Notes: generated by a model from the sequence alone, not told the origin. A stretch of DNA of 64,000 nucleotides from Curvibacter gracilis ATCC BAA-807 (GCF_000518645.1 NZ_JADZ01000023.1:62001-126000); one strand, 5' to 3'. Counted from the stretch's first letter, positions 50,663-60,184 are shown. Numbers and translations are program-made.

Positions 50663-52306
50663 TCAGTACCCGATGGTGGTGAGGTCCTGGAACCAGTGCT
50701 GGGCCTGCACGAAGTGCTTGATCCTGGGCGAGTGCGCATGCGGGTTGGTGTCGTGCACCACCCACAGCATCAGGGCCTGGTCGACCAGGGTCTCATGCAG
50801 GGAGGCCAGCAGCTTGTCCTGCACCTTGGTGTCGAAGGTGGTGCGGATCTTGTCGATGGTGGCATCCACCTGCGGGTCGTTCAGGCCGCCCCAGTTGACG
50901 CCATTGGGGGCAATGTAGCGGCTGTCCATGAAGCGCGTCAGGGCGTAGAAGGGGTCGGCCGTGACGTAGCCCAGGTTGATGACGGTGATGCCCTTGCCGG
51001 CGTTCGTGTCGGCCTTGGCACCGCTGCGCCAGTGCAGGTAGAGGTTCTCCAGCTCGACCACCTCGAATTCGATCTGCACCCCGATCTCGGCCAGGCTTTG
51101 CTGGATGAACTCGTTCATGGGCAGCGACAGCATCTGGCCACTGCCGCCCTGCGCGATGATGACCTTGGCCTTGAGGGGCCGGTTCTTGCCATAGCCGGCC
51201 TGGGCCATCAGGGCCCGGGCCTGCGGCAGGTCGTACTTGATGTCGAAGTGCGGCTTGCCGAACCAGGGGCTGCTGGGATCGAGCTGGCCCCGGGCCACGG
51301 AGGCCTGGCCGTTGAGCAGTTGCACGATGGCCTCGCGGTCGATCGCCAGGTTCACGGCCTTGCGCACGCGGATGTCGCCCCAGGGCGAGCCGGGGTAGGT
51401 GCTGAAGTGGTAGGGCCAGACGTGAGGCGTGACATTGCTCACCACCTTGAAGCCGCCCTTCTTGAGCTGGTCCAGCGCATCGGGCGGCGGGGTTTCGATG
51501 ACGTCGACCTGGCCGTTGATGAGGGCGTTGGCGCGGGTCAGGGCATCGGGAATGGGCATCAGCACGATGCGGTCGGCGTGGGCCAGGCGGGCCTTGTCCC
51601 AGTAGCCCGGGTTGCGCACCAGCTCGGCGCGTTCGCGCGGCACCAGCTTGTCGAGCCGGAAGGGGCCGGTACCCGAGGGTTGGCTGGCCACCTTGTTCCA
51701 GTCGCGGCCCAGCTTGTCCCATTGGGCCGGGCTGCCGATCAGGAACCAGGGCAGTTGGTAGGGGAACAGGGCATCCACGTCTTTGGTGGTGATTTCCACC
51801 GCGTAGTCACCCACCTTGCGCCAACTGGCCACCGAGGGGATGCGCGGGCGCACCTGGGCCGCCTGCTTGGCGTCGTACTGGGGTGATTTGTCGCTGAGCA
51901 CCTTGTCGAGGTTCCAGACCACGGCGTCGGCCGTGAATTCAGAACCGTCGTGGAACTTGACGCCGCGGCGCAGGGTGAAGGTCCATTTGCGTGGGTCCTT
52001 GGCATCGGCCTTCCAGTCGGTGGCCAGGCCGGGCACCAGCTTGCCCGGGCGGCTGCCGATGTTGGCCTCCCAGGCCACCAGCGGGTCGTACAGCGTGTGG
52101 CCGGTGAACTGGTAGGCCCCGGCTCCACGGTCAGGCTGGCCGGTGGTGAGGGGGATGTCGGCCATCGAGATCCCGTAGCGCACCACGGTCTCGGCCCATA
52201 GGCCCAGGCTGGCACTGCCTGCACTCAAGGCCACGGCGGTGTTCAGGGCCAGACGGCGCCAGCGTGCCCAGACGTTGCGGCGGCCGACAGGGGATGCGGA
52301 TGGCAT
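50663..52306 (-). CDS. Peptide/nickel-type ABC transporter receptor (SBP_bac_5)
   Basis: A 547-residue periplasmic receptor of the OppA/DppA family. The N-terminus has basic residues and a hydrophobic stretch (RRLALNTAVALSAGSASLGL, cleavage near LWAET). The core includes TFTLRRGVKFHDGSEFTADAV, IRVRKAVNLAIDREAIVQLL and DPSSPWFGKPHFD. GAGGAG precedes the ATG at 52306 by 8 bases. It should deliver short peptides, glutathione or similar compounds to an Opp-type permease. No permease genes are beside it. It leads the run that continues with GntR and gamma-glutamyltransferase, so glutathione or gamma-glutamyl peptides are plausible ligands. Confidence 0.9.
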   Translation of the reverse strand: MPSASPVGRRNVWARWRRLALNTAVALSAGSASLGLWAETVVRYGISMADIPLTTGQPDRGAGAYQFTGHTLYDPLVAWEANIGSRPGKLVPGLATDWKADAKDPRKWTFTLRRGVKFHDGSEFTADAVVWNLDKVLSDKSPQYDAKQAAQVRPRIPSVASWRKVGDYAVEITTKDVDALFPYQLPWFLIGSPAQWDKLGRDWNKVASQPSGTGPFRLDKLVPRERAELVRNPGYWDKARLAHADRIVLMPIPDALTRANALINGQVDVIETPPPDALDQLKKGGFKVVSNVTPHVWPYHFSTYPGSPWGDIRVRKAVNLAIDREAIVQLLNGQASVARGQLDPSSPWFGKPHFDIKYDLPQARALMAQAGYGKNRPLKAKVIIAQGGSGQMLSLPMNEFIQQSLAEIGVQIEFEVVELENLYLHWRSGAKADTNAGKGITVINLGYVTADPFYALTRFMDSRYIAPNGVNWGGLNDPQVDATIDKIRTTFDTKVQDKLLASLHETLVDQALMLWVVHDTNPHAHSPRIKHFVQAQHWFQDLTTIGY

Positions 52307-52477
52307 GGAAGGCACTCCTCAAAAGGTGGGAATGCAGGGGGGCAGCATGCAACGTGCCAGACCTTTACCGTCTCTTCATGTATTTGATGCACCCAGGCTG
52401 CACGCGGCTTGCCGCGCCTTTGCACGGGGGGCAAGGGCCCCAGGCCGCCCCAGTGGCCGCTGGCTGGATCACCCCGG

Positions 52478-52491
52478 CGGTGCATGCACCG
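52478..52491. promoter_or_regulatory. 14-bp perfect palindrome upstream of the receptor-GntR-GGT run
   Basis: CGGTGCATGCACCG is a perfect palindrome in the 262-bp spacer between the Bug stop (52569) and the receptor start (52306). FCD-type GntR regulators bind short palindromes, so it is a candidate operator. A more AT-rich segment nearer the gene (52371-52391, TCTTCATGTATTTGATGC) could hold the promoter. Confidence 0.4.
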
Positions 52492-52568
52492 GATTCAGGC
52501 GGGCCGGGCCGCGGGCCATGCAGGGCCCAGGCGCTGAATCGGTGCGACCCCAAGGGCCCGCAGCCGCC

Positions 52569-53546
52569 TCACTCGGTGCTGATGCGGCGCTCGACGATGA
52601 TCTTCTTCCACTTGGCCGTGTCGGCCGCCACCATGGTGGCCAGCTGCTGCGGCGTGCCGGTGACGGCCTCGATGCCCATGCGCTGCAGCTTGTCCTTGAC
52701 CTCGGGGTCGGCCAGGGTCTGGCCCGCGGCGGTGTTGATGCGTTGCAGCAGCTCGGGCGGCAGGCCCTTGGGGCCATACAGGCCGAACCAGGTGGTGGAC
52801 TCGTAGCCGGGCAGCACATCGGCAATCGGCGGCAGCTCGGGTGCCAGCGGGCTGCGCTTGAGCGTGGTGATGCCCAAGGCACGCAGGCGACCATCGCGCA
52901 CATGGGGCATGCCGGTGGGCAAGGAATCGAACAGCACATCGAGCTTGCCGCTGACCAGGTCCGGGATCGCCAGGGCCGTGCCCTTGTAGGGGATGTGCAC
53001 GATGAACAGCCCGGCCTGGGCCTTGAACAGCTCGGTGGTGAGCTGCACGATGGTGCCATTGCCGCTGGAGGCGTAGTTGAGCTTGCCCGGGTTCTTGCGC
53101 GCCAGCTCGATCCACTCTTTGACATTGCGCGCAGGCGAGCTGTTGGGCACCAGCATCACACTGGGCGCATTGCCGACCTGGGCGATGGGGCTGAAATCGC
53201 GCACCGTGTCATAGGGCAGGCGGGCCCCCAGAGCGGGCCCGATCGAGTGCGTGCTGGAGGTGGCCAGCAGCAGGGTGTAGCCGTCAGGGGCGGCCTTGGC
53301 CACCAGATCGGAGCCGATCGCGCCGCCCGCACCGGGGCGGTTCTCGATCACCAGCGAGCCGCCCAGGCGCTCGCCCAGTTTCTGCGACAGGGCCCGGGCG
53401 AACAGGTCGGTGGCCCCGCCGGCCGGAAAAGGCACCACCAGGCGCACAGGTTTGTGGGGATAGGCCGCCTGGGCCCAGGCGCCGGAGGCACTCAGCCCCG
53501 TGGTGAGCAGGGCCGCGCTCTGGCTGAGCAGGTGTCGTCGTTGCAA
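52569..53546 (-). CDS. Bug/TctC-family receptor, TTG start
   Basis: A 325-residue Bug receptor. No ATG or GTG is suitably placed, but a TTG at 53546 has CAGGAG 6 bases upstream and opens a signal peptide (QRRHLLSQSAALLTTGLSAS, cleavage near AWAQA). The mature protein begins AYPHKPVRLVVPFPAGGATD and has LVIENRPGAGGAIGSD. The TTG start is a deduction from the ribosome binding site and signal peptide. It follows the DUF3422 gene by 46 bp and is the Bug receptor closest to tctAB (1.5 kb), so it is the best local candidate for their missing TctC. Confidence 0.88.
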   Translation of the reverse strand: MQRRHLLSQSAALLTTGLSASGAWAQAAYPHKPVRLVVPFPAGGATDLFARALSQKLGERLGGSLVIENRPGAGGAIGSDLVAKAAPDGYTLLLATSSTHSIGPALGARLPYDTVRDFSPIAQVGNAPSVMLVPNSSPARNVKEWIELARKNPGKLNYASSGNGTIVQLTTELFKAQAGLFIVHIPYKGTALAIPDLVSGKLDVLFDSLPTGMPHVRDGRLRALGITTLKRSPLAPELPPIADVLPGYESTTWFGLYGPKGLPPELLQRINTAAGQTLADPEVKDKLQRMGIEAVTGTPQQLATMVAADTAKWKKIIVERRISTE

Positions 53547-53592
53547 GAAAAGCTCCTGAGGAATAACTGAGCGCTGCAAGAGGCGGGCCGAC

Positions 53593-54894
53593 TCAGTGGC
53601 CGTCGCTGCCCACGATGCGGTGGTGCAGGCGCCGCAGCGACCACCATACTGCCAGCAACACCACCGGAATGGCCAGCGCGGTGGTCGACTCCACACTCCA
53701 GGGCCAGCCCACCTTGGTGGCGCCCTTGGCCACGTAGCCCAGCAGACCGACGATGTAGTAGCTGATGGCGGCCACCGACAGCCCCTCCACCGTGGACTGC
53801 AGCTTGAGCTGCAGGCCCTGGCGCTGGTTCATGGTGGTGAGCAGGTCCTGGCTGCTTTGCTGCTGCTCGATCTCGACCCGGGTGCGCAGCAGGTTGCTGA
53901 TGCGCGAGACCCGCTGCGACAGCGCATCCTGGCGGCGCGCCGCCCATTCGCAGGTGCTGCGGGCGGGGGTGAGGCGGCGCTCCATGAACTCGCCAATGGT
54001 CTGCATGCCGGCCAGGCGCGATTCGGCGATGTCCTGGATGCGCTTGTCGACCAGCTCGAAATAAGCCGCACTGGCCGAGAAGCGGCTGTGGGTGAGCGCG
54101 TACTGGCTTTCCACCTGGCCGGCCAGGCGGGTCAGGCGGTCCAGCAGCTCGGGTTCGTCGCGGCGGGCCGCCACGCGGATGGATTCGGCCAGGGCGGCCA
54201 ACTCGCGGTCGACCACGGCCAGCGCGGCGCCAGCCTCGCGGGCCACCGGCAGGCCCAGCAGGGCCGCCATGCGGTAGGTCTCGATCTCGAGCAGGCGCTG
54301 CACCAGGCGACCCAGGCGGCGCGGCGACAGGCTGCCGGCCAGCAGCAGCATGCGCGAGAAGCCATCGGGGTGGATGGCGAAATCGGTGTAGACCTCACCG
54401 TGCCCGTCGGCCACCTGCGAGGCCACCAGCGAATCCTCATGGAACAGGCGGCGCACACGCTCCTCGGGGTCGCCCGCCGAGGCGGGTTGCACGATCAGGT
54501 GCATGGCGCAGAAGGATCGCCCGGGCAGGCCGGCCAGCCACTCCTGCGGCGCCAGCCCGACCGCCGTGGGCGGCTCGGCGCGGTCCAGGTCGGCCACCTC
54601 CAGGCTGCGGCTGAAGCTCCAGCTGACGAACTCGGTGTGCAGCTCCCAGCGCAGGCGCCAGGGGCCCAGGTCGGTGCGCAGGTGGGTGGTGCTGGCGTCG
54701 GGCAGGGCCTGGTGGTGGTTGCGCAGCAGGGCCGCCAGGTGCTCACGGCTGGCCTCGCGCTCGCGGGCATCGCAGGCCATGACCAGGTGCGAGATCACCA
54801 GCGGCGCCTGCAAGGCCTCGGGCGGACGGGCGTGGATCTCGTTGTGCAGCGCCACGCGCTGGGGATGTTGCGAAATGGGAAAGGGCAGCTTCAT
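53593..54894 (-). CDS. DUF3422 family membrane-anchored protein
   Basis: A 433-residue protein of the DUF3422 family. It starts MKLPFPISQHPQRVALHNEI, followed by HARPPEAL, a family hallmark, and ends with two hydrophobic helices (about 375-392 and 400-420) before a basic tail. A coiled segment (about 270-365, including RISNLLRTRVEIEQQQSSQD and TTMNQRQGLQ) precedes the helices. This layout is like bacterial proteins with a cytoplasmic sensor and C-terminal anchor, but the function is unknown. AGAGAG lies just before the ATG. Confidence 0.85.
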   Translation of the reverse strand: MKLPFPISQHPQRVALHNEIHARPPEALQAPLVISHLVMACDAREREASREHLAALLRNHHQALPDASTTHLRTDLGPWRLRWELHTEFVSWSFSRSLEVADLDRAEPPTAVGLAPQEWLAGLPGRSFCAMHLIVQPASAGDPEERVRRLFHEDSLVASQVADGHGEVYTDFAIHPDGFSRMLLLAGSLSPRRLGRLVQRLLEIETYRMAALLGLPVAREAGAALAVVDRELAALAESIRVAARRDEPELLDRLTRLAGQVESQYALTHSRFSASAAYFELVDKRIQDIAESRLAGMQTIGEFMERRLTPARSTCEWAARRQDALSQRVSRISNLLRTRVEIEQQQSSQDLLTTMNQRQGLQLKLQSTVEGLSVAAISYYIVGLLGYVAKGATKVGWPWSVESTTALAIPVVLLAVWWSLRRLHHRIVGSDGH

Positions 54895-54983
54895 GCGTCT
54901 CTCTGGGTAGGCCGGCCCGGCCGGGACAGCCGGCATTGTGACGCATGCCAAAGGCAGGCCTCCCCCGATCCGCTTCGCCCATG

Positions 54984-55009
54984 AAAAACGGCACCCGAAG
55001 GTGCCGTTT
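54984..55009 (-). terminator. Rho-independent terminator downstream of tctA
   Basis: Read on the minus strand, AAACGGCACC and GGTGCCGTTT form a 10-bp stem closed by the stable tetraloop TTCG and followed by T residues (to 54984). It lies 52 bp after the tctA stop and ends the tctBA transcript. Confidence 0.9.
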
Positions 55010-55060
55010 GAACTTGGGGCCAGGGAGCCGCCGTGGGCGGGCTCCCGGAGGCGGCCAGGA

Positions 55061-56572
55061 TCAGTCTTCGACGAAGGCTTCCTCGCGCTTGTTCTTGACC
55101 GCAGGCAGCAGCACGATGATCAGCAGCAGCAGGGCCGCCGCCAGCAGACCGGCCGACAGCGGACGGGTCACGAACACGCTCCAGTCGCCACGCGACAGCA
55201 GCAGTGCACGGCGCAGGTTTTCTTCCATCATCGGGCCCAGGATGAAGCCCAGCAGCAAGGGGGCAGGTTCCACGCCCAGCTTGTTGAACAGGTAACCGAT
55301 GAAGCCGAAGCCACCCACCATCCAGATGTCGAAGGTGTTGTTGTTGGTGGAGTACACGCCGATCGCGCAGAACAGCACGATGGACGGGAACAGCCAACGG
55401 TAAGGCACGGTCAGCAGCTTGATCCAGATGCCGATCAGCGGCAGGTTCAAGATGATCAGCATGGCGTTGCCGATCCACATCGAGGCGATCAGGCCCCAGA
55501 ACAGCTCGGGGTTGCTGGTCATCACCTGCGGGCCCGGCTGGATGTTGTGGATGGTCATCGCACCCACCATCAGCGCCATCACCGCGTTGGGCGGGATGCC
55601 CAGCGTCAGCAGCGGGATGAAGGAGGTTTGTGCACCGGCGTTGTTGGCGGCCTCAGGGGCAGCCACACCGCGGATGTTGCCTTGGCCGAAGGGCACTTCG
55701 CCCGGCTTGAGCTTGGTCTTCTTCTCGATGGTGTAGGCCGCGAAAGCCGCCAGCAGCGCACCGCCGCCGGGCAGGATGCCCAGGGCCGAACCCAGGGCCG
55801 TACCACGCAGCACCGCCGGGATCATGTTCTTGAAGTCGGCAGCCGTGGGGAACAGGCCTTCCACCTTGGCGGTGAACACTTCACGCTCGTCGTCCGACTG
55901 GGCGAGGTTGGTGATGATTTCGCCGTAACCGAACACGCCCATGGCGATGGCCACGAAGCCGATGCCGTCGGTGAGTTCAGGGATGTCGAAGCTGAAGCGG
56001 GCCACACCCGAGTTCACGTCGGTACCGACCAGACCCATCAACAGGCCCAGCACGATCATGGCCACAGCCTTGAGCAACGAGCCCGAAGCCAGCACCACGG
56101 CACCGATCAGGCCCAGGATCATCAGCGAGAAGTATTCAGCCGGGCCGAACTTGAAGGCGACTTCGGTCAGCGGCGGCGCGAAGGCGGCCAGGATCAGGGT
56201 GCCCACGCAGCCGGCAAAGAACGAGCCCAGGCCCGCTGCCGCCAGCGCCGGCCCCGCACGGCCCTTGCGGGCCATCTGGTAGCCGTCGATCACGGTCACC
56301 ACCGACGAGGATTCGCCCGGCAGGTTGACCAGAATCGCGGTGGTGGAGCCACCGTATTGAGCACCGTAGTAGATGCCGGCCAGCATGATCAGCGCGGCCA
56401 CCGGGGGCAGCGCGTAGGTGGCGGGCAGCAGCATGGCGATGGTCGCCACGGGGCCGATGCCGGGCAGCACACCGATCAGGGTGCCCAGCAAACAGCCGAC
56501 GAAAGCGTAGATCAGGTTCTGGCCCGTGAAGGCAACGCCAAAACCGAGCGCCAGGTTATTCAGCAAATCCAT
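55061..56572 (-). CDS. tctA: Tripartite tricarboxylate transporter, large permease TctA
   Basis: A 503-residue integral membrane protein with about 11-12 helices. The TctA marks are clear: GTLIGVLPGIGPVATIAML, YYGAQYGGSTTAILVNLPGE and the second-half LPGGGALLAAFAAY followed by APEAANNAGAQTSFIPLLTL. It forms the Na+- or H+-driven channel for carboxylates bound by a Bug/TctC receptor. GAGGAG lies 9 bases before the ATG. tctB is directly upstream (19 bp). No tctC adjoins the pair. Confidence 0.95.
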   Translation of the reverse strand: MDLLNNLALGFGVAFTGQNLIYAFVGCLLGTLIGVLPGIGPVATIAMLLPATYALPPVAALIMLAGIYYGAQYGGSTTAILVNLPGESSSVVTVIDGYQMARKGRAGPALAAAGLGSFFAGCVGTLILAAFAPPLTEVAFKFGPAEYFSLMILGLIGAVVLASGSLLKAVAMIVLGLLMGLVGTDVNSGVARFSFDIPELTDGIGFVAIAMGVFGYGEIITNLAQSDDEREVFTAKVEGLFPTAADFKNMIPAVLRGTALGSALGILPGGGALLAAFAAYTIEKKTKLKPGEVPFGQGNIRGVAAPEAANNAGAQTSFIPLLTLGIPPNAVMALMVGAMTIHNIQPGPQVMTSNPELFWGLIASMWIGNAMLIILNLPLIGIWIKLLTVPYRWLFPSIVLFCAIGVYSTNNNTFDIWMVGGFGFIGYLFNKLGVEPAPLLLGFILGPMMEENLRRALLLSRGDWSVFVTRPLSAGLLAAALLLLIIVLLPAVKNKREEAFVED

Positions 56573-56591
56573 TTTTTGTACTCCTCAATGC

Positions 56592-57080
56592 TCAGCCGGT
56601 GATGAAGCTGGGCCACACCGGGAACTGCAGCTTGAGCAGCACCACGAAAGCCAGGTAGCTGCCGATGGCCAGGATGGTGGACAGACCGAGCACACCCTTG
56701 AGGCTGAACTCATTGCCCGCCAGGCTGGAGATGATGACCAGGGCGTAGATGCCGAGGATCATGCCCATGGGCGGCAAACCGATGCTGGGCAGACCGCCGA
56801 GCAGGATGCCGAACACGAAGTTGGCGGCCAGGATGAAGAACAGGGGCTTCCAGGCCCAGGCACCGATCTTGTCGCCGCCTTCGGTCTCGACCACCATCGC
56901 CTTGAAGGTGATGACGGAGCCGATCAGCGCCAGCAAGATGCCCAGCATGAGGGGAAAGTACCCCGGGCCCATGCGCGCACCAGATCCCACGCTGTAAGTC
57001 GTGGCACCCCATGCGAACGCGACACCGACCACCATGAACATGAGGCCGGAAAAAAAGTCTTTCTGACTTTTGATTTTCAC
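56592..57080 (-). CDS. tctB: Tripartite tricarboxylate transporter, small permease TctB
   Basis: A 162-residue protein with four hydrophobic helices, opening KSQKDFFSGLMFMVVGVAFA with GARMGPGYFPLMLGILLALI, the TctB hallmark. The start is a GTG at 57080 with GAGGAG 7 bases upstream. It is the small membrane partner of TctA. The 264 bp before it, shared with the pulE stop, show no convincing promoter and no receptor gene. Confidence 0.93.
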   Translation of the reverse strand: MKIKSQKDFFSGLMFMVVGVAFAWGATTYSVGSGARMGPGYFPLMLGILLALIGSVITFKAMVVETEGGDKIGAWAWKPLFFILAANFVFGILLGGLPSIGLPPMGMILGIYALVIISSLAGNEFSLKGVLGLSTILAIGSYLAFVVLLKLQFPVWPSFITG

Positions 57081-57344
57081 GAAGTATCTCCTCGAAAGAA
57101 TTTTTCGACTGCGCGATTGTGGTGTCTTTCATCAAGCTGTCAGATGTGGATATCACCTACCGAGTCACTGACGCAGCTCAAATCTGGAGCAACGGTGGGC
57201 CAGAAAGGCCCATATCCAAGGGAAAACCCAAATTGACTCAAGCCCAGCAACGCCACAACGCGCACAAACGAGCGCAACCCACCCTACCCAGGGGTAGCAA
57301 AGCAGCCTGTCCAGCGGCGGGCGACGGGCACCGCCGGCGCCAGA
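57081..57344. other. Spacer upstream of tctB
   Basis: The 264 bp between the tctB start and the PulE-type ATPase stop contain no convincing gene. The part nearer tctB is more AT-rich and probably holds its promoter, but no clear -35/-10 pair can be assigned. Confidence 0.5.
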
Positions 57345-59168
57345 TCAATCGAGAGGGGGGGTGGTGCTGAGCACTTCTTCGAGCGTGGTCAGGCCCTCGG
57401 CCACGCGCAATGCCCCGGCCAGGCGCAGGGGACGCATGCCGTCGCTGACGCCCTGGCGGCGCAAGGCATCGAGGCTGGGCTCGCGGCTGACGCGGTCCTT
57501 GAAGGCCTCGCTGATGGAGAGCAGCTCGTACAGGCCCATGCGGCCCATGAAGCCGGTCATGCGGCAGTCCACGCAGCCCACCGGCTTGTAGGGCCGGTAG
57601 CCGCCGCTGGCATTGATCTTCCAGGGCTTGACGAAGTCGGCCAGGGTGTCGGCACTGAAGGACTCGTCGGGCTCCTTGCACTGGCGGCACAGGGTGCGCA
57701 CCAGGCGCTGGGCCAGCACGCCCAGCACGGTGGCATTGAGCAGGTAAGGGGGCACGCCCAGCTCCATCAGCCGGGTGATGGCCGAGGGCGCGTCATTGGT
57801 GTGCAGGGTGGAGAACACCAGGTGGCCGGTGAGGGCGGCCTGCACCGCCATGTCGGCGGTCTCCAGGTCGCGGATTTCGCCCACCATGATGATGTCCGGG
57901 TCTTGCCGCATGAGCGAGCGCAGGCCCTCGGCAAAGCTGAAATCGAGCTGGGGCTGCACCTGGGTCTGGTTGAAGGCGGGCTCGATCATTTCGATCGGGT
58001 CTTCGATGGTGCAGACGTTGACCTCGTCGGTGGCGATGCGCTTGAGCGTGGAGTACAGCGTGGTGGTCTTGCCCGAGCCGGTGGGCCCGGTGACCAGGAT
58101 GATGCCGTGGGGCCGGCGGGTGAGCTGCTCCCAGCGCTGGGCATCGTGGGCCGAGAAGCCCAGGGCGTCCAGGTCTTTGACCGCCGTGTCAGGGTCGAAG
58201 ATGCGCATCACCATCTTCTCGCCGAAGGCCGTGGGCAGGGTGGACAGGCGCATTTCCACCTCGTCGCCGCGCGGGTTGCGGGTCTTGATGCGGCCATCTT
58301 GCGGGCGCCGGCGCTCGACCACGTCCATGCGGCCCAGCAGCTTGACGCGGGCCACCATGGCGTTGAGCACGCCCATGGGCATCTGGTAGACCGAATGCAG
58401 CACGCCATCGATGCGGAAACGGATCACGCCCTGCTCGCGCCGAGGCTCCAGGTGGATGTCACTGGCACGCTGGTCGAAAGCGTATTGCCACAGCCAGTCG
58501 ACCACCCGCACCACACCCTGGTCGTTGGCATCGAGCTGCTTGTTGCTGCGGCCCAGCTCGACCAGCTGTTCGAAGCTGGCCGCATTGTTGTTGGCGCCGG
58601 CCTTCTGGGCGGCGCGCACCGATTTGGCCAGGGCGAAGAACTCGGCGGTGAAGCGGTGGATCTCCAGCGGGTTGGCCACCACGCGCCGCACCCGGCGCCG
58701 GGACTGGCGCTCGACTTCGCTGATCCAGTCGGTCACGAAGGGCTCGGCGGTGGCCACCACCACCTCGCTGGCGGTGATCTGCACCGGCAGCACGCGGTGG
58801 CGCTCGGCATAGGCGGCGCTCATGGTCTCGGACACCTTGCCCACATCGACGCGCAGGGGGTCGATGCGCAGGTACTCGATGCCGGCGCGCCCGGCGATGT
58901 ACTGGGTGAGCTCCTCCAGGTCCAGCGGGCGGCCATTGGAGGCCCTTTGCATGGCCACGCTGGCCAGGCGCACCAGGGGGTGTTGCGCACTTTCGGCCTG
59001 GGAGCAGCGCGCCACGGTGCGTTCGGCCTGCTCGGCCGAGATCACGCCGTCGGCCCGCAGCCAGTCGACCACCCGGCGCCAGTCGAGCAGACCGATGTAG
59101 GGGATGGCGAGGCTGGCCGAGGGGGTGGCGCTGGCTGCGTTGGCGGAAGGGGGCGCGGTGGCACTCAT
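57345..59168 (-). CDS. GspE/PulE/PilB-family secretion or pilus assembly ATPase
   Basis: A 607-residue type II secretion/type IV pilus ATPase. An N-terminal MshEN-like domain (LLDWRRVVDWLRADGVISAE) is followed by the catalytic core with DQRASDIHLEPR, Walker A GPTGSGKTTTLY, the Asp box TIEDPIEM, Walker B DPDIIMVGEIRDLETAD and the His box GHLVFSTLHTNDA. A zinc-binding pair of CxxC motifs is kept (CRQCKE and CVDCRMTG). No other secretion or pilus genes are beside it, so it is an orphan ATPase here. The ATG at 59168 gives a normal length. Confidence 0.92.
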   Translation of the reverse strand: MSATAPPSANAASATPSASLAIPYIGLLDWRRVVDWLRADGVISAEQAERTVARCSQAESAQHPLVRLASVAMQRASNGRPLDLEELTQYIAGRAGIEYLRIDPLRVDVGKVSETMSAAYAERHRVLPVQITASEVVVATAEPFVTDWISEVERQSRRRVRRVVANPLEIHRFTAEFFALAKSVRAAQKAGANNNAASFEQLVELGRSNKQLDANDQGVVRVVDWLWQYAFDQRASDIHLEPRREQGVIRFRIDGVLHSVYQMPMGVLNAMVARVKLLGRMDVVERRRPQDGRIKTRNPRGDEVEMRLSTLPTAFGEKMVMRIFDPDTAVKDLDALGFSAHDAQRWEQLTRRPHGIILVTGPTGSGKTTTLYSTLKRIATDEVNVCTIEDPIEMIEPAFNQTQVQPQLDFSFAEGLRSLMRQDPDIIMVGEIRDLETADMAVQAALTGHLVFSTLHTNDAPSAITRLMELGVPPYLLNATVLGVLAQRLVRTLCRQCKEPDESFSADTLADFVKPWKINASGGYRPYKPVGCVDCRMTGFMGRMGLYELLSISEAFKDRVSREPSLDALRRQGVSDGMRPLRLAGALRVAEGLTTLEEVLSTTPPLD

Positions 59169-59330
59169 GGCGACTGGGGTCCGGTGATTCCGCCAGGCTT
59201 GGCGGCACACCCGCCAGCATACCGCGCCCATCGATCACCCGGGGCACCGATGCCGTGCCGGTTCACCAAGCTGATTCGAAGCCTTTGCAAAGCCGTTGCG
59301 GCGGCTCGCCCCCAGGCGGAGCCCAGGATC

Positions 59331-60110
59331 TCAGGCGCGGCGCGACACCAGCGGCTTGAACACGCGCAGCCACTTGGTGGCCGGCAGCCCCCAGCGGCTC
59401 TGGATGAGTTCGGCGCGCTCCATCAGCACCTCGCGCTTGGGGCGCGAGGGGGTGCGCTGGGCCAGCACCACGGTGTTGCCTTCGCGGGTGGGCTTGAAGG
59501 CCCAGATGGCGTCTGCACCAAAGGCCTCGGCCATCTTCTCGACGCTGCGCTCGTAGCTGGAGGAGCGGCCGAACAGGTTGACGGTCATGCAGGCGTCTTC
59601 GCTGAGCAGTTGGCGGCAATCGGCATAGAACTCGGCGCTGTCGAGCACCGGGGCAGCGGCCTCGTGGTCGTACAGGTCGACCTGCAGGGCGTCGACCACG
59701 CCGTGCCACATGGGGTTGCGGATCTCTTCAGCGGCGTCGGCAATCACCACACGCAGCTTGCTGTCGTCGGGGGGCAGCTTGAACCAGCCGCGGCAGGCAT
59801 GCAGCACCTGGGGGTTGAGTTCGATGGCGGTGGTGGTGACCTTGAGCTTCTTGCGGCAGAACTTGGTCAGCGTGCCGGCGCCCAGGCCCAGTTGCATGGC
59901 ATGGAAGCGGGTCAGGCGGGCCGGATCGGTGAACAGCAGCCAGGCCATCATGCGCTGCACGTACTCCAGCTCGATGTCGTAGGGGGCGTCCATCAGCATG
60001 GTGCCCTGGATCCATTCGGTGCCCAGGTGCAGGCTGCGCACGCCGTCCCAGTCCGAGAAATTGACTTCGGGCAGTTCGACGGGGGTGGGGGTGGATTTGC
60101 TGCGGGCCAT
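59331..60110 (-). CDS. Spermidine synthase-like methyltransferase-fold protein
   Basis: A 259-residue protein of the spermidine-synthase fold. It has YDIELEYVQRMMAWLLF, the nucleotide-binding GLGAGTLTKFC, TTAIELNPQVLHACRGWF, and VVIADAAEEI with VDALQVDLYDHEA. True SpeE has GGGDG and a conserved DxxDP; this one lacks both in standard form, so it is probably one of the common spermidine-synthase-like proteins of unknown substrate. It stands alone between pulE and a DNA glycosylase gene. Confidence 0.8.
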   Translation of the reverse strand: MARSKSTPTPVELPEVNFSDWDGVRSLHLGTEWIQGTMLMDAPYDIELEYVQRMMAWLLFTDPARLTRFHAMQLGLGAGTLTKFCRKKLKVTTTAIELNPQVLHACRGWFKLPPDDSKLRVVIADAAEEIRNPMWHGVVDALQVDLYDHEAAAPVLDSAEFYADCRQLLSEDACMTVNLFGRSSSYERSVEKMAEAFGADAIWAFKPTREGNTVVLAQRTPSRPKREVLMERAELIQSRWGLPATKWLRVFKPLVSRRA

Positions 60111-60184
60111 GGCGGTGCGGGTGAAAAACGGTGCAGCACTGTAGCAGGCCGGCCCGGCGCATGAAGCTCAGGCCGCTCGCCCGC

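Noticed and set aside
57801-60164. Plus-strand 787-codon frame opposite the PulE ATPase and spermidine-synthase-like gene
   Set aside because: It spans two well-supported minus-strand genes and has no recognisable domain.
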